From Bacillota bacterium (GTDB lineage Bacteria > Bacillota > Clostridia > Christensenellales > CAG-138): DNA of 64,000 nt. Shown one piece after another: positions 34,598 through 42,912 of the stretch. The stretch is taken from contig JAEWCL010000024.1 of assembly GCA_023390655.1 (NCBI GenBank), forward strand, positions 1 through 64,000, written 5' to 3'. Numbering within the stretch: the stretch's first letter is position 1; every line of letters begins with the position of its first letter. The position numbers and the translations under genes are program-made. The notes beneath the pieces are model-generated. The model was not told the DNA's origin. It did not search any database and saw nothing but the letters and a program-made list of their open reading frames with translations.

Positions 34598-34626
34598 ATA
34601 TTATGTCACAGGTTCTATGATGTCAA
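34598..34626 (-). promoter_or_regulatory. Sigma-A promoter of the transketolase-ABC operon
   Basis: TTGACA (34621-34626), exactly 17 bases, TAATAT (34598-34603) on the minus strand. Confidence 0.8.
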
Positions 34627-34753
34627 GTCATAAACTGAAATTTGTCCGCAGTATTTTTCATGCGGCAATCGGTACCTTCCTGCAACGATTTTCATCGGAG
34701 TAGCTGCCTTAAGCACCGCCCGTATGCGAACAACGGATATTGCCGGCAATTGC

Positions 34754-34785
34754 AAAAGGCCGTTCCAGTCTCGGAACAGCCTTTT
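34754..34785. terminator. Terminator after the ABC ATPase remnant
   Basis: AAAAGGCCGTTCC pairs with GGAACAGCCTTTT with one mismatch. The tails are A/T-rich on both sides. On the minus strand it follows the decayed ATPase gene, as the terminator of its former operon. Confidence 0.7.
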
Positions 34786-34827
34786 CTGTCGCATAATGGT
34801 GCGCACATTGCAATGAGACGGCGTATG

Positions 34828-35055
34828 CTACACGGCCAAATAGTGCCTGGCGGCTTCCTTGGTAAGCTCACAGGTCTTTCCCCTGGCGACGATCTGTCCC
34901 TTTTCATCATCAGATAGCAGTCCGCGAGTTTTCGCGCAAACTTCAGGTTCTGCTCCACCACAATGGCGGTGACACGGCAGGGCGCTTCGCCCCAGGTCAC
35001 CGATAAGGCGCTGTGGAGCAGTGTTATTTCCTTTGGCTCCGTCGTCCAAAAGCCC
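34828..35055 (-). pseudogene. Remnant of a LivF/UrtE-type ABC ATPase, frameshifted
   Basis: One frame encodes TAIVVEQNLKFARKLADCYLMMK and another continues KGQIVARGKTCELTKEAARHYLAV then a stop. Joined, these form the C-terminus of a branched-chain amino acid/urea transporter ATPase. A one-base deletion in the A-run after ATGATG (about 34903) breaks the frame. Walker motifs and everything upstream are missing. It lies between the amidohydrolase gene and a terminator, so a transporter once encoded here was lost. Confidence 0.75.
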
Positions 35056-35065
35056 TGCCGCCCAT

Positions 35066-36274
35066 TTACCGCGGAAGCGTCACTTCCCTGCCGTTCCTGA
35101 TTACATGCAGCGGCGCCCGGTGTTCCCAGATCGCATGGTAGACATCGGGCGCCTCCAGCACGACAAGGTCCGCATTGCCGCCAACTTCGAGCACGTGCCC
35201 GCGGATGCCCAGCACCTTGGCTGCCGAAGTCGTGATCATATCATATAAAAGCTCCATATCCGCAAAAGAGGTCATCCACATCAGATGTGACGCTAAGAAG
35301 GCGACCTCGATCATATTGCAGCGACCAAACGGATAATATGCATCGGCAATGTCGTCCTGCCCAAGCGCCACCGGTATCCCTGCTGCGGCCAAATCCCGCA
35401 CGCGCGCATGGAGCGGACCGGTGTGCGGATCTGCCACCAGGCCGATGCCCGCCCTTTTTAACAGCGTCACCAGCTTGCGGAAATAATTTTCGCCATAGAG
35501 CGCCATCGCGCGGCAATGCTGTGCGGTTACGCGGCCCTGCCAGCCTTCTTTATGCGCGCGCAGCGCAAACATCTCCAGCGTCTTTTCCCCGGCATCGCCT
35601 ACGTCGTCAAGCAGCATGGAGACATCCTTGTTGTATTTCACAGCGAGATCAAACATTCTGTCGATATGTCTTTGTTCATCCGCCTTCGTAAATTCAATCC
35701 ACGGAATGCCGCCAACCACATCGGCGCCCATTTCCAGCGCCTGTATCACATAGCCTTCCGCCTCTGGCTCGCGCATTACGCCATCCTGCGGGAAAGCGAC
35801 CACCTGCAGCTCCACGCGCCCCTCGAATTCCTCGCGCGCTTTGAGGAGCGCCTTTATACCCTCCAGCCTGGCCTTGGAGTCCACATCCGCAAACGCGCGG
35901 ATATGCGTGTTCCCGTAGCGCAGCGCAAGCTCACACGCACGCCGGACGTTGGGCAGAATCCAACCCTCGTTATAGGCGGCTTTAAAATCGGCCGCACGCT
36001 CAATCGCCGTCATCGCGCCGCCCATGCCGCCATGATGATATTCGCCCAAGGCAGCCTGACCGGCCATTTCCAGCGTATACACCTTGCAAAGATGCAGATG
36101 CCCATTGACAAACGATTCGGTAACCAGACCGCCGCAGGCATCTATTACTTGCGTGGCTTCATGCGGAAGACTGGGCGCAAGCGCCGCAATCCTGCCGTCC
36201 TGTATGCCGATAGAGAGCAGCTCCCCGTTCCCCTTCCGGGTATGCGCGTTGGTGATTAGCAAATCATATGCCAT
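35066..36274 (-). CDS. Cytosine-deaminase-like amidohydrolase
   Basis: This 402-residue metal-dependent hydrolase is related to CodA and N-isopropylammelide hydrolase. First metal motif NGHLHL has H59 and H61, GGIPWIEFT aligns with the CodA IPHFEFT strand, TAQH has H253 and GQDD has D307. Aligning by eye, the third metal His and catalytic Glu of CodA (HCDE) are replaced by LLDD at 221-224. This may be a subfamily trait with different chemistry. GGAGG precedes the ATG. The ABC ATPase remnant downstream suggests an original uptake-and-hydrolysis operon for a nitrogen compound. Confidence 0.8.
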   Translation of the reverse strand: MAYDLLITNAHTRKGNGELLSIGIQDGRIAALAPSLPHEATQVIDACGGLVTESFVNGHLHLCKVYTLEMAGQAALGEYHHGGMGGAMTAIERAADFKAAYNEGWILPNVRRACELALRYGNTHIRAFADVDSKARLEGIKALLKAREEFEGRVELQVVAFPQDGVMREPEAEGYVIQALEMGADVVGGIPWIEFTKADEQRHIDRMFDLAVKYNKDVSMLLDDVGDAGEKTLEMFALRAHKEGWQGRVTAQHCRAMALYGENYFRKLVTLLKRAGIGLVADPHTGPLHARVRDLAAAGIPVALGQDDIADAYYPFGRCNMIEVAFLASHLMWMTSFADMELLYDMITTSAAKVLGIRGHVLEVGGNADLVVLEAPDVYHAIWEHRAPLHVIRNGREVTLPR

Positions 36275-36418
36275 GTGTTTTTTCCTCCATTATTTTACTG
36301 TCAGCTATGGTTCGTACCCGGCTCACATGTGCATTCGATTTCAGGATGAAAGAAGCAAAAATCTCAAATATGGCAGTAAAAAAAGAAGGTAAAACCCGGC
36401 ATCTAAAAATTTAAGCTT

Positions 36419-36447
36419 ATTATAAGTGATGTATACGGTGGTGCCTA
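36419..36447 (-). promoter_or_regulatory. Candidate amidohydrolase promoter
   Basis: On the minus strand TAGGCA (36442-36447), 17 bases, consensus TATAAT (36419-36424). The -35 is a 4/6 match. Confidence 0.4.
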
Positions 36448-37003
36448 TTGTATATTTCCATAAAATACTGCGGCCACAAAGGCCTATTTTATGTGGCTTT
36501 GCACAACAGTTACAAGTCACGACAATGCCCCCATATTATCCGGGAAGCGCTATCATGCAGGTTGACATAAAGCGTTAATCTTGCTCCGGCGTTTTCACAT
36601 TTTATGAAGGAAACGCCACCGTCACTTCATATTCCAGTTATTAGTCAGAAGGTATGGCTATCTGTTAGGGCCGTGACCTTTTTTCCCACAATATATCTTA
36701 ACAGTTTTCCACTTTAAAGGCTCTCATGTTAGGCGAATAGCACGAAGTTCAGTCAAGGCAAGATAACAGCAATAATGGAGGCTTCGATTCTCCATAATGT
36801 TTCGGACAAGCAATTGAAAAAACTGCTTAAGTGAGGTGCGAACTATGAGCAAAAAAGAGTTTGAGCCGGCAAGCAGGGAGATGAAGCAATATCCCGATCC
36901 ATAACCCAAGCGGCCTCCTAATCCTCCATTACGTTTAGCGCCGCCGGAGCTGATATGAACTTCCGATTATATTTAACCCAAGCGGTATCCAAATTTTAAG
37001 GAA
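36448..37003. other. AT-rich gene-poor stretch upstream of the amidohydrolase
   Basis: No credible gene of normal size is seen. The stretch holds a 19-codon reading frame (36845-36904), two copies of AACCCAAGCGG (36903-36913 and 36975-36985) and stop-rich DNA. It looks like the decayed flank of the prfC island. Confidence 0.6.
36845..36904 (+). CDS. Possible tiny ORF or gene remnant
   Basis: ATG with GAGGTG 7 bases upstream and 19 codons (MSKKEFEPASREMKQYPDP) before TAA. The ribosome binding site is good, but the length and surrounding decay make a remnant as likely as a real peptide. Not recognised. Confidence 0.22.
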   Translation: MSKKEFEPASREMKQYPDP

Positions 37004-37038
37004 CCCCCGCAGGTTGCGATACGTTCACCCTGCGGGGG
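37004..37038 (-). terminator. Strong hairpin downstream of prfC
   Basis: CCCCCGCAGG (37004-37013) and CCTGCGGGGG (37029-37038) form a perfect 10-bp stem. Read on the minus strand it is followed by TTCCTTAAAATTT, a weak T-tract, 75 bases after the prfC stop. Confidence 0.6.
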
Positions 37039-37112
37039 GCTAGAAGAGTTGGTTGGTCACATAACTGCACTATTATAATAGTGCCTTGTTTACATACCAA
37101 TTTTCCGGGTTT

Positions 37113-38732
37113 TCAATCGCCTATAGATTCATGTTCCAATGGAGCAATATCTGCAAATTCGACATTCGGATTTTTATCCATGATACGTTGTAACACCCAA
37201 TCACTTTTAAAGAGTATGACCGGCCGATCAAAGCGGTCTACCACGCGCAATATATCCCCATCAAGTACGGCCAGCACGGGGTTGGCATCTTCGGGAACAA
37301 TCCATCGGGCGTGCTGATAACTTAACTGTTCTATTCTGATTTCAGCATTATACTCTCCAAGCATACGGTAAGAAAGCACTTCCAATTGAAGTGCGCCTGC
37401 GACGCCGACGATGCACCTTTCACCGGTGGACTCCGAATTGCGAAATACCTGTATTGCGCCCTCGGTTTGTAATTGATTGATCCCTTTCACAAACTGCTTG
37501 CGTTTCCCCGCGTCCATTGCGGAAACATAGGCAAAATGTTCTGCAGGAAACATCGGAATAGGATCAAAGTGGAAAGGCTTCTTTTCCGAGCACAGGGTAT
37601 CTCCAATATGGAACTCACCCGAATCAAACAGCCCAACGATATCTCCGGCATACGCTTCTTCCACAACCGCTCGGTCCTGTGCCAGGAATTGTTGAGGCTG
37701 TGCAAGTCGAATATTCTTTTTCAGGCGCGCGTTATAGACCTGCATACCCTTTTCATACTGGCCGGAGCATATGCGGACAAACGCTAACCGATCCCGGTGT
37801 TTGGGATCCATATTTGCCTGTATTTTGAACACAAAACCGGCAAATTCATGATCATCAGGTGCTAAAATGCCCTTGCTGGTATTTCTGTGCCCTGGTGCCG
37901 GAGCCATCTGTATGAAATCCTCCAGGAATTGCTGTACGCCAAAGTTGTTCATTGCACTGCCGAAAAAGACAGGGGTGATCTTGCCTGAAAGAATTTTGGT
38001 TATATCATATTCCTCCCCCGCCTCGTTAAGCAGCGCTATATCCTCACAGAGTGAATTGTAGGCTTCGCTTCCAATCAACGCTTTCAATTCTGGATCATTT
38101 AATTCCATCACTTGTGACAGGGTAGCTTTGATGCCGTGGCCCCCATCGCTCTCAAACAGTTCAAGCCGCTTAAGTGCTCTGTTATACACGCCTTTAAACA
38201 CGCCGTCTATACCTACAGGCCAGGTTACCGGGTAAGAGCGGATGCCAAGGGTTTTTTCAAGCTCATCGATGAGGTCAAACGGGTTTTTGCATACGCGGTC
38301 CAACTTGTTAATAAAAGTAAAAATAGGTATGCCACGTTTGCGGCACACATGGAACAGTTTCTTTGTCTGTGCCTCCACACCTTTTGCACCGTCAAGAAGC
38401 ATTACAGCGCTATCTGCGGCAACCAACGTTCGATAGGTGTCCTCGCTGAAGTCTTGATGCCCAGGCGTATCAAGGATGTTAATGTGATAATCGTTGTAAT
38501 TGAAATTGAGTACGCTAGAAGTTACTGAAATACCTCGCTGTTTTTCAATCTCCATCCAGTCGGATACGGCATACGTACGGGTTTTACGGCTTTTCACGCT
38601 GCCCGCTTGTCGAATCGCGCCGCCGTATAGCAGCAGTTTCTCTGTGAGGGTCGTTTTGCCTGCATCCGGGTGGGATATAATGGCGAACGTACGTCTTCTG
38701 TTGATCTCATCATGTAACCTGATTTCTTCCAT
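37113..38732 (-). CDS. prfC: Peptide chain release factor 3
   Basis: This 539-residue translational GTPase removes RF1/RF2 from the ribosome after peptide release. GTP-binding motifs are SHPDAGKTTLTEKLL near 20, DTPGHQDFSEDTYRTL (the RF3-specific form) and NKLDR. Domain II and III segments follow (FVFKIQANMDP). Length is normal. It differs from elongation factor G and tetracycline-protection proteins in these motifs. DNA here is visibly AT-richer than the flanking blocks and the gene sits alone between two gene-poor stretches, suggesting recent acquisition. Confidence 0.93.
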   Translation of the reverse strand: MEEIRLHDEINRRRTFAIISHPDAGKTTLTEKLLLYGGAIRQAGSVKSRKTRTYAVSDWMEIEKQRGISVTSSVLNFNYNDYHINILDTPGHQDFSEDTYRTLVAADSAVMLLDGAKGVEAQTKKLFHVCRKRGIPIFTFINKLDRVCKNPFDLIDELEKTLGIRSYPVTWPVGIDGVFKGVYNRALKRLELFESDGGHGIKATLSQVMELNDPELKALIGSEAYNSLCEDIALLNEAGEEYDITKILSGKITPVFFGSAMNNFGVQQFLEDFIQMAPAPGHRNTSKGILAPDDHEFAGFVFKIQANMDPKHRDRLAFVRICSGQYEKGMQVYNARLKKNIRLAQPQQFLAQDRAVVEEAYAGDIVGLFDSGEFHIGDTLCSEKKPFHFDPIPMFPAEHFAYVSAMDAGKRKQFVKGINQLQTEGAIQVFRNSESTGERCIVGVAGALQLEVLSYRMLGEYNAEIRIEQLSYQHARWIVPEDANPVLAVLDGDILRVVDRFDRPVILFKSDWVLQRIMDKNPNVEFADIAPLEHESIGD

Positions 38733-39571
38733 TGCTTCGGTAATTTTCCTTTTTAAAATTTAATTAGCGGTAATCAATCGCTTATTTTATCAGCGCGCCT
38801 TTTCAGCCTCATCTTCTTCGCTGGCCATCAGCGAACATGATCATATCTGTTCATTAGATATCTTATCCGAATCCACCCTTTTCGACTCCTCGGGAATTCT
38901 TCAAATGTAGGGACAATTTTTCTATCCACATTGACATAACAGCCATATATGTTGCCGATCATGCTTTATCGGGCCTGAAGCGGCGCCGGATCTCCCGTAC
39001 TTCTTTTTCGTTCATGCACAACCTAACTATTATAAGGAAGTGCCGTCGCAAGAAAGGCAACAGCATGAATTATATCATGCCGGAAGCGATCTTGTCTTGC
39101 TTCGGTTTTCCGGATAAATCAGAGTATGAGAAAGTTGAGCGCCTATGTTAACGGCTTCCGGCTATCCGTAAATCCAAGCGGCGAACTTCCAATTATGTTT
39201 AGGAGCGGCTACAAAGCGAACTTCGCATTCTGTTTATAATGTAGTTTTGCGGAAGTAGGCCGGACATAGGGAAAATGTTAAACGGTTTCAATTGTTGTTT
39301 ATGAAGGTATTTAGATATGAATACCCTCTCAAATACTCACCATCAATTTTATTAGACAATAGGGCACTTTGCTCAACAGAGGGTATCACCCTGGATAAAA
39401 GCCGCTTATGAGCGCAAAAAGTGCCTAGGTACTTTTCCGTATTTTCAATAATCCATATTTATATCACACTGAATTTTTTCAAGTTTTGCTTATTGTCCGC
39501 ATAAAACCCATAAAGCGACAAATACTACTCCTGCATCCAAAAACGCAAGGCAAACAGGAGGTTTTTTTGTT
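38733..39571. other. Gene-poor AT-rich stretch with decayed coding traces
   Basis: About 840 bases without a normal gene. Coding-like fragments lie at 39065-39239 (listed separately). The rest, including 38764-39000 and 39240-39560, shows nothing I can identify except the spoVT leader. Confidence 0.6.
39065..39239 (+). pseudogene. Decayed small ORF of unknown family
   Basis: A 28-codon frame (MNYIMPEAILSCFGFPDKSE... ending TAA at 39151) is followed in another frame by codons 39156-39239 for FRLSVNPSGELPIMFRSG and a few more residues. The two could be one gene broken near 39150. Bases 39181-39200 (GCGAACTTCCAATTATGTTT) resemble 36956-36974 on the other side of prfC. Family not recognised. Confidence 0.3.
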
Positions 39572-40129
39572 TTGAAAGCAACAGGAATCGTAAGGCGTAT
39601 CGATGAACTCGGGCGCGTTGTTATCCCAAAGGAAATCCGCAGAACCCTCCGCATCAGGGAAGGCGACCCACTGGAGATTTTTACCGACCGCGAAGGCGAG
39701 GTCATCCTCAAAAAGTATTCCCCCATCGGGGAACTCAACGACTTTTCCAGGGAATACGCGGTCGCCATGCATCAGAATCTCGGGCATATTGCCGCCATCT
39801 GCGACAAGGACGTCGTCATTACCGTTGCGGGCGGCAGCAGGCGTGAGCTTTTGGAAAAAGCCATCCACGAGGATGTGGAGCAGGTGATGCAGTCCCGTAC
39901 CAAGGTGATGCGCTCCGCATCCAAGGGCGACGAATTGCTTGCCATCACTGAAGGGGATGAAGAAAACCACCCCTACCGGGCGCAGGTCATTGTCCCCATA
40001 TTGGCGGAAGGCGACGCCATCGGCGCTGTGATGCTCCTCTCCCGGGAACCCGACGCCGTCATGGGGCCCACAGAATTAAAGGTGGCGGAAACCGCCGCAA
40101 GTTTTATCGGCAAGCAAATGGAACAATAA
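39572..40129 (+). CDS. spoVT: Stage V sporulation protein T
   Basis: This 185-residue regulator is active in the forespore under sigma-G. Residues 1-50 form the AbrB-type DNA-binding domain (GIVRRIDELGRVVIPKEIRR, TLRIREGDPLEIF). The rest is the GAF-like domain with EVILKKYSPIGEL at its start and IVPILAEGDAIGAVML. TTG at 39572 is the start, with AGGAGG 10 bases upstream. It is a single gene with its own terminator, in a window with other spore genes. Confidence 0.93.
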   Translation: MKATGIVRRIDELGRVVIPKEIRRTLRIREGDPLEIFTDREGEVILKKYSPIGELNDFSREYAVAMHQNLGHIAAICDKDVVITVAGGSRRELLEKAIHEDVEQVMQSRTKVMRSASKGDELLAITEGDEENHPYRAQVIVPILAEGDAIGAVMLLSREPDAVMGPTELKVAETAASFIGKQMEQ

Positions 40130-40131
40130 CG

Positions 40132-40164
40132 TGAAAAACGGGCGGCCAAACCGCCCGTTTTTCA
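40132..40164. terminator. Terminator of spoVT
   Basis: TGAAAAACGGGCGG pairs with CCGCCCGTTTTTCA around a 5-base loop, giving A/T tails on both strands. Confidence 0.85.
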
Positions 40165-40198
40165 TGCGCGCTCTCTTCTCTTTAAACAGAACCGGCAT

Positions 40199-40852
40199 TT
40201 ATGCCACCTTCTCCATCCCATAGACGGAAAGCGGAAACTCCGGATCGTTGATGGCATCCCGATATTGGTTCTGCCCCACCGTAAAGCGGTAGGTATCTGG
40301 CTTCTTCCCTTCCTCCGTCCACTGCACCACCACCGTATAGCGGTCTTTTCCATCCCGCTGCATCGATGTAATGCGCACGCTGTCTTTGGGGCCTTCATCC
40401 CTCTGCGCAACGAGGTATGCGTCCCAATCATCGTCATACGCTATCGGCACCCCTTTTACAAGATCGGGGAGGTCCGTATATGCGCCGAAAGCTTCTGTCG
40501 CAAGCTCCTGTACCATTTTGCGGGGAATGCGCAGCCTGTGATCCCCAGCTTCTTCCACCAGCGCAAACCCGGAACCATACCGGCTGGTGAGTTCATAAAG
40601 CACAGTCCACACGAATACCGCGTCTTCAAACGAATATGCCTTGCCTGTTTTGCGCATGGCGCGAAGAATAGAGGTATACAGAGGCAGCATCGCTTCAAGC
40701 TCCTTTTGCTCCTGCTTGCTGATGCTCCTTGCAACCGCAACGGGGATGGTTTGCTGCTGTTGCGCCGGACAGCCGGAAAGCAGCATCGCCGCCAGCAGGA
40801 TGATGGCGATCAATAGATACATTATCCTTTTCGTTTCAGCTTCCCTCCTCAC
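40199..40852 (-). CDS. Putative lipoprotein of unknown function
   Basis: This 217-residue protein has a lipoprotein signal ending LLSGC, Cys28 if translation starts at GTG 40852. That start gives the positively charged N-terminus (MRREAETKR) expected of a signal peptide; ATG at 40822 has AAAAGGATA close by but lacks charge. The mature part is soluble and unrecognised, with several aromatic residues and a KDRYTVVVQWTEEGKKPDTY strand pair. It may be functionally linked to the damaged membrane-anchored gene that follows. Confidence 0.68.
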   Translation of the reverse strand: MRREAETKRIMYLLIAIILLAAMLLSGCPAQQQQTIPVAVARSISKQEQKELEAMLPLYTSILRAMRKTGKAYSFEDAVFVWTVLYELTSRYGSGFALVEEAGDHRLRIPRKMVQELATEAFGAYTDLPDLVKGVPIAYDDDWDAYLVAQRDEGPKDSVRITSMQRDGKDRYTVVVQWTEEGKKPDTYRFTVGQNQYRDAINDPEFPLSVYGMEKVA

Positions 40853-41001
40853 GCCCTATCCGGCAGTTTTACTCCGAATGTATGCGTTCCCGTTCGCGTA
40901 TATACGCGGATATGCACGCTGGCGCATTGTGGCTGTTCTCCATATGCCTTCTAGAAAAAGAATGCAAAAAGGGAGGCATCGCCTCCCCTTTTTCATTCGG
41001 A

Positions 41002-41585
41002 TTAGAATACCTCGGGCTGTGGATTTATGAGCTTTGTGGACTGCATCCGGATTGTCTGCACTTTATAGCCAAACAGCGTCCGTTTCATAAGGACAATTCC
41101 ATACTGCGGGACGGTCTTCTCCTCGCCGGTAGCGATATCGGTCACGATCACGTCAAGCTGGTAGCCAAACTGGTTTGGGGTCTGCCGGTCCAGTACGGGA
41201 GGCCCTGCGCGAAATCTCCAATTCTGCCGGATGGCAAGCGTCGCAAAGGTGCTCAAAAAGCGGTTTGCATACATCGCCTCCATGCCTTCGCGCGCGTACA
41301 CAACGCCCCGTATTGTTCCAGATAGTATGCAAACAGCGGGTCCTCGCTCATCGGGAGCGTTGCAATGCCCTCTCCGCGCGGCTGCCCCATTTTCTTTTCG
41401 ATCTTCTCCTGCATTTGAGCAAACAGCGCCCCGGCGGCCGCCGGGTCCTCCACCGTATACAGTTTTGTTAAAAACTCGGAGGCAACGTGCTCCTGCTTTC
41501 GCGTCAGGAAAAAGCACAGGAACACCGCCAAGCAGATCACAAGCACGCCAACTGCTATCAGCGCCCTGCTTTTTTTCGAACGCAT
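41002..41585 (-). pseudogene. Membrane-anchored protein gene with frameshift
   Basis: The first part (start 41585) encodes RSKKSRALIAVGVLVICLAV, an N-terminal membrane anchor, and runs to EDPLFAYYLEQYGAL. The second part resumes in another frame at EGMEAMYANRFLST and ends NPQPEVF at 41002. The break falls in a CGCGCGCG run at about 41291-41298; one CG fewer restores a 193-residue protein. Function unknown. Either a real phase or decay event, or a sequencing error in the repeat. Confidence 0.65.
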
Positions 41586-41682
41586 CCGATCCCTCCTCGC
41601 CGCACTCTATTTACTATATTTTACATATACATCCGCCAGAACGCAAGGAATACGGCAGGATGCATCCCCACTCCGGCCGGCA

Positions 41683-42276
41683 TCAGAGGCCCAGCCGCAT
41701 GACGGTGGTATCGTCGATGCGCACCACTTCTTGAAAGCCAAGCTCCTCATACATATGCATGGTGCCGCGGTAACGCCGGGCGTTGATTTGCCCGCCCACA
41801 GGCAGCGCCAGCACAGCATCGTATCCGTCCGTCCCGAAGCTCTCCGCCGCCGCTTTTAACAGGCTCCGCGCCACACCCTGATTCCGGTAGTCCGGATGGA
41901 TGACATAGCAGATGGTACATCCCGCCTTTCCCTCTGCACATATGGCGCGATATCCTCAGAAAGCCTGCTGTAGGCGCGGATATCGTTGGCGTTGCACCAG
42001 CCGATGCATTGCCCGCCATCAAAGGCGAGATACCCCTTCATGCTGCCGCCGCGGATTTCATCGAGCGCCTCGGCGCGGTTGTGTTCCCCCGGGCGCGCGC
42101 CCCATTCTTTCTCCGAACAATCCGCCTTGGTAATACCTGCAGCAACAGGTCGCCCATTTGGGCGCGTGGCAAAAATCCAGCGCATCAAAAAATTGAACAA
42201 ATGTTTCCGCGAGCGCGGGAGACAAGGGTTTGACGGTGTACTGCAAGATTCGTTTTCCCCTATTGTTTTCTATCAT
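41683..42276 (-). pseudogene. GNAT acetyltransferase with two frameshifts
   Basis: Three frames, read in order, rebuild one GNAT protein: KRILQYTVKPLSPALAETF to HAPKWATCCCRYY (from ATG 42276), then KADCSEKEWGARPGEHNRAE to GYLAFDGGQCIGWCNAND, then GCTICYVIHPDYRNQGVA to the stop at 41683. The acetyl-CoA loop region is NQGVARSLLKAA. Breaks lie near 42134 (one extra or two missing bases) and near 41933 (one missing). It is probably inactive. Confidence 0.75.
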
Positions 42277-42300
42277 TGTAGAAAGCACCTGCTTTCCTCG

Positions 42301-42879
42301 TTAAATACTGTTTCCCTTTTTTTGATACATCAGCGTCAAAAACATTCCCTGCTCCGTTTCATATGTTTTCTGGAATACAAGGCTGCAGGCATGCTCCAGT
42401 TCCAGAAAATCCGCCTGATGCAGCAGTTCCTGTTCCGTCACTCTTGTATTCACCTGCGGAAATCCATTAAACCCATTGATTCAGAGCGTTCCCCATGCCG
42501 TCAGGTGGCCGGGCAGCAAGGAGACAATGTCTTTTGGCAGGCGGTAGTGGTTGATGATGACCGTATCATACTCTCCCAGCTGTATAAACGCTTCCACTGC
42601 GCACAAGTCCATCTGCCGGGTTTCTACAGCAAGTCCCCGCGCAGAAGCAAACGCTTCCAGGCGGTGTAATGCTTTTTCGCTAAAATCCACCCCCGTGACC
42701 CGGAAGCCGTTCTGCGCGAGATAGAGTGCATTCCTGCCGTCCCCGCAGGCAATGTCAAGCGCGCTGCCTGTTTTCAGGCACGCCATGTCGCGGATGAGCG
42801 CCGCGTCCGGCGGCAGCGGCCGATCTTCCCTTGATGCAAACCGTTCGTCCCACCACGCAACGTCCCCCATAAACTGCAT
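42301..42879 (-). pseudogene. SAM-dependent methyltransferase interrupted by in-frame TGA
   Basis: From ATG 42879 the frame encodes a class I methyltransferase with ALDIACGDGRNALYLAQNG and VTGVDFSEKAL, then meets TGA at 42481-42483. Without changing frame it continues INGFNGFPQVNTRVTEQELL to YQKKGNSI and a TAA at 42301. The stop falls where homologues of this type have GTLWINGF, so TGA replaces a Trp codon (TGG). The full protein would be 192 residues. Either a nonsense mutation or a one-base sequence error; the protein upstream of the stop (132 residues) lacks the final strands. Confidence 0.72.
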
Positions 42880-42912
42880 TATAATCTCTCCTCCGCTTGC
42901 CTGCAGCCATTC

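Noticed and set aside
42481..42483. TGA in the methyltransferase as a selenocysteine codon.
   Set aside because: Homologues have Trp, not Cys, at this position and no SECIS-like hairpin follows directly; nonsense mutation or sequence error is simpler.
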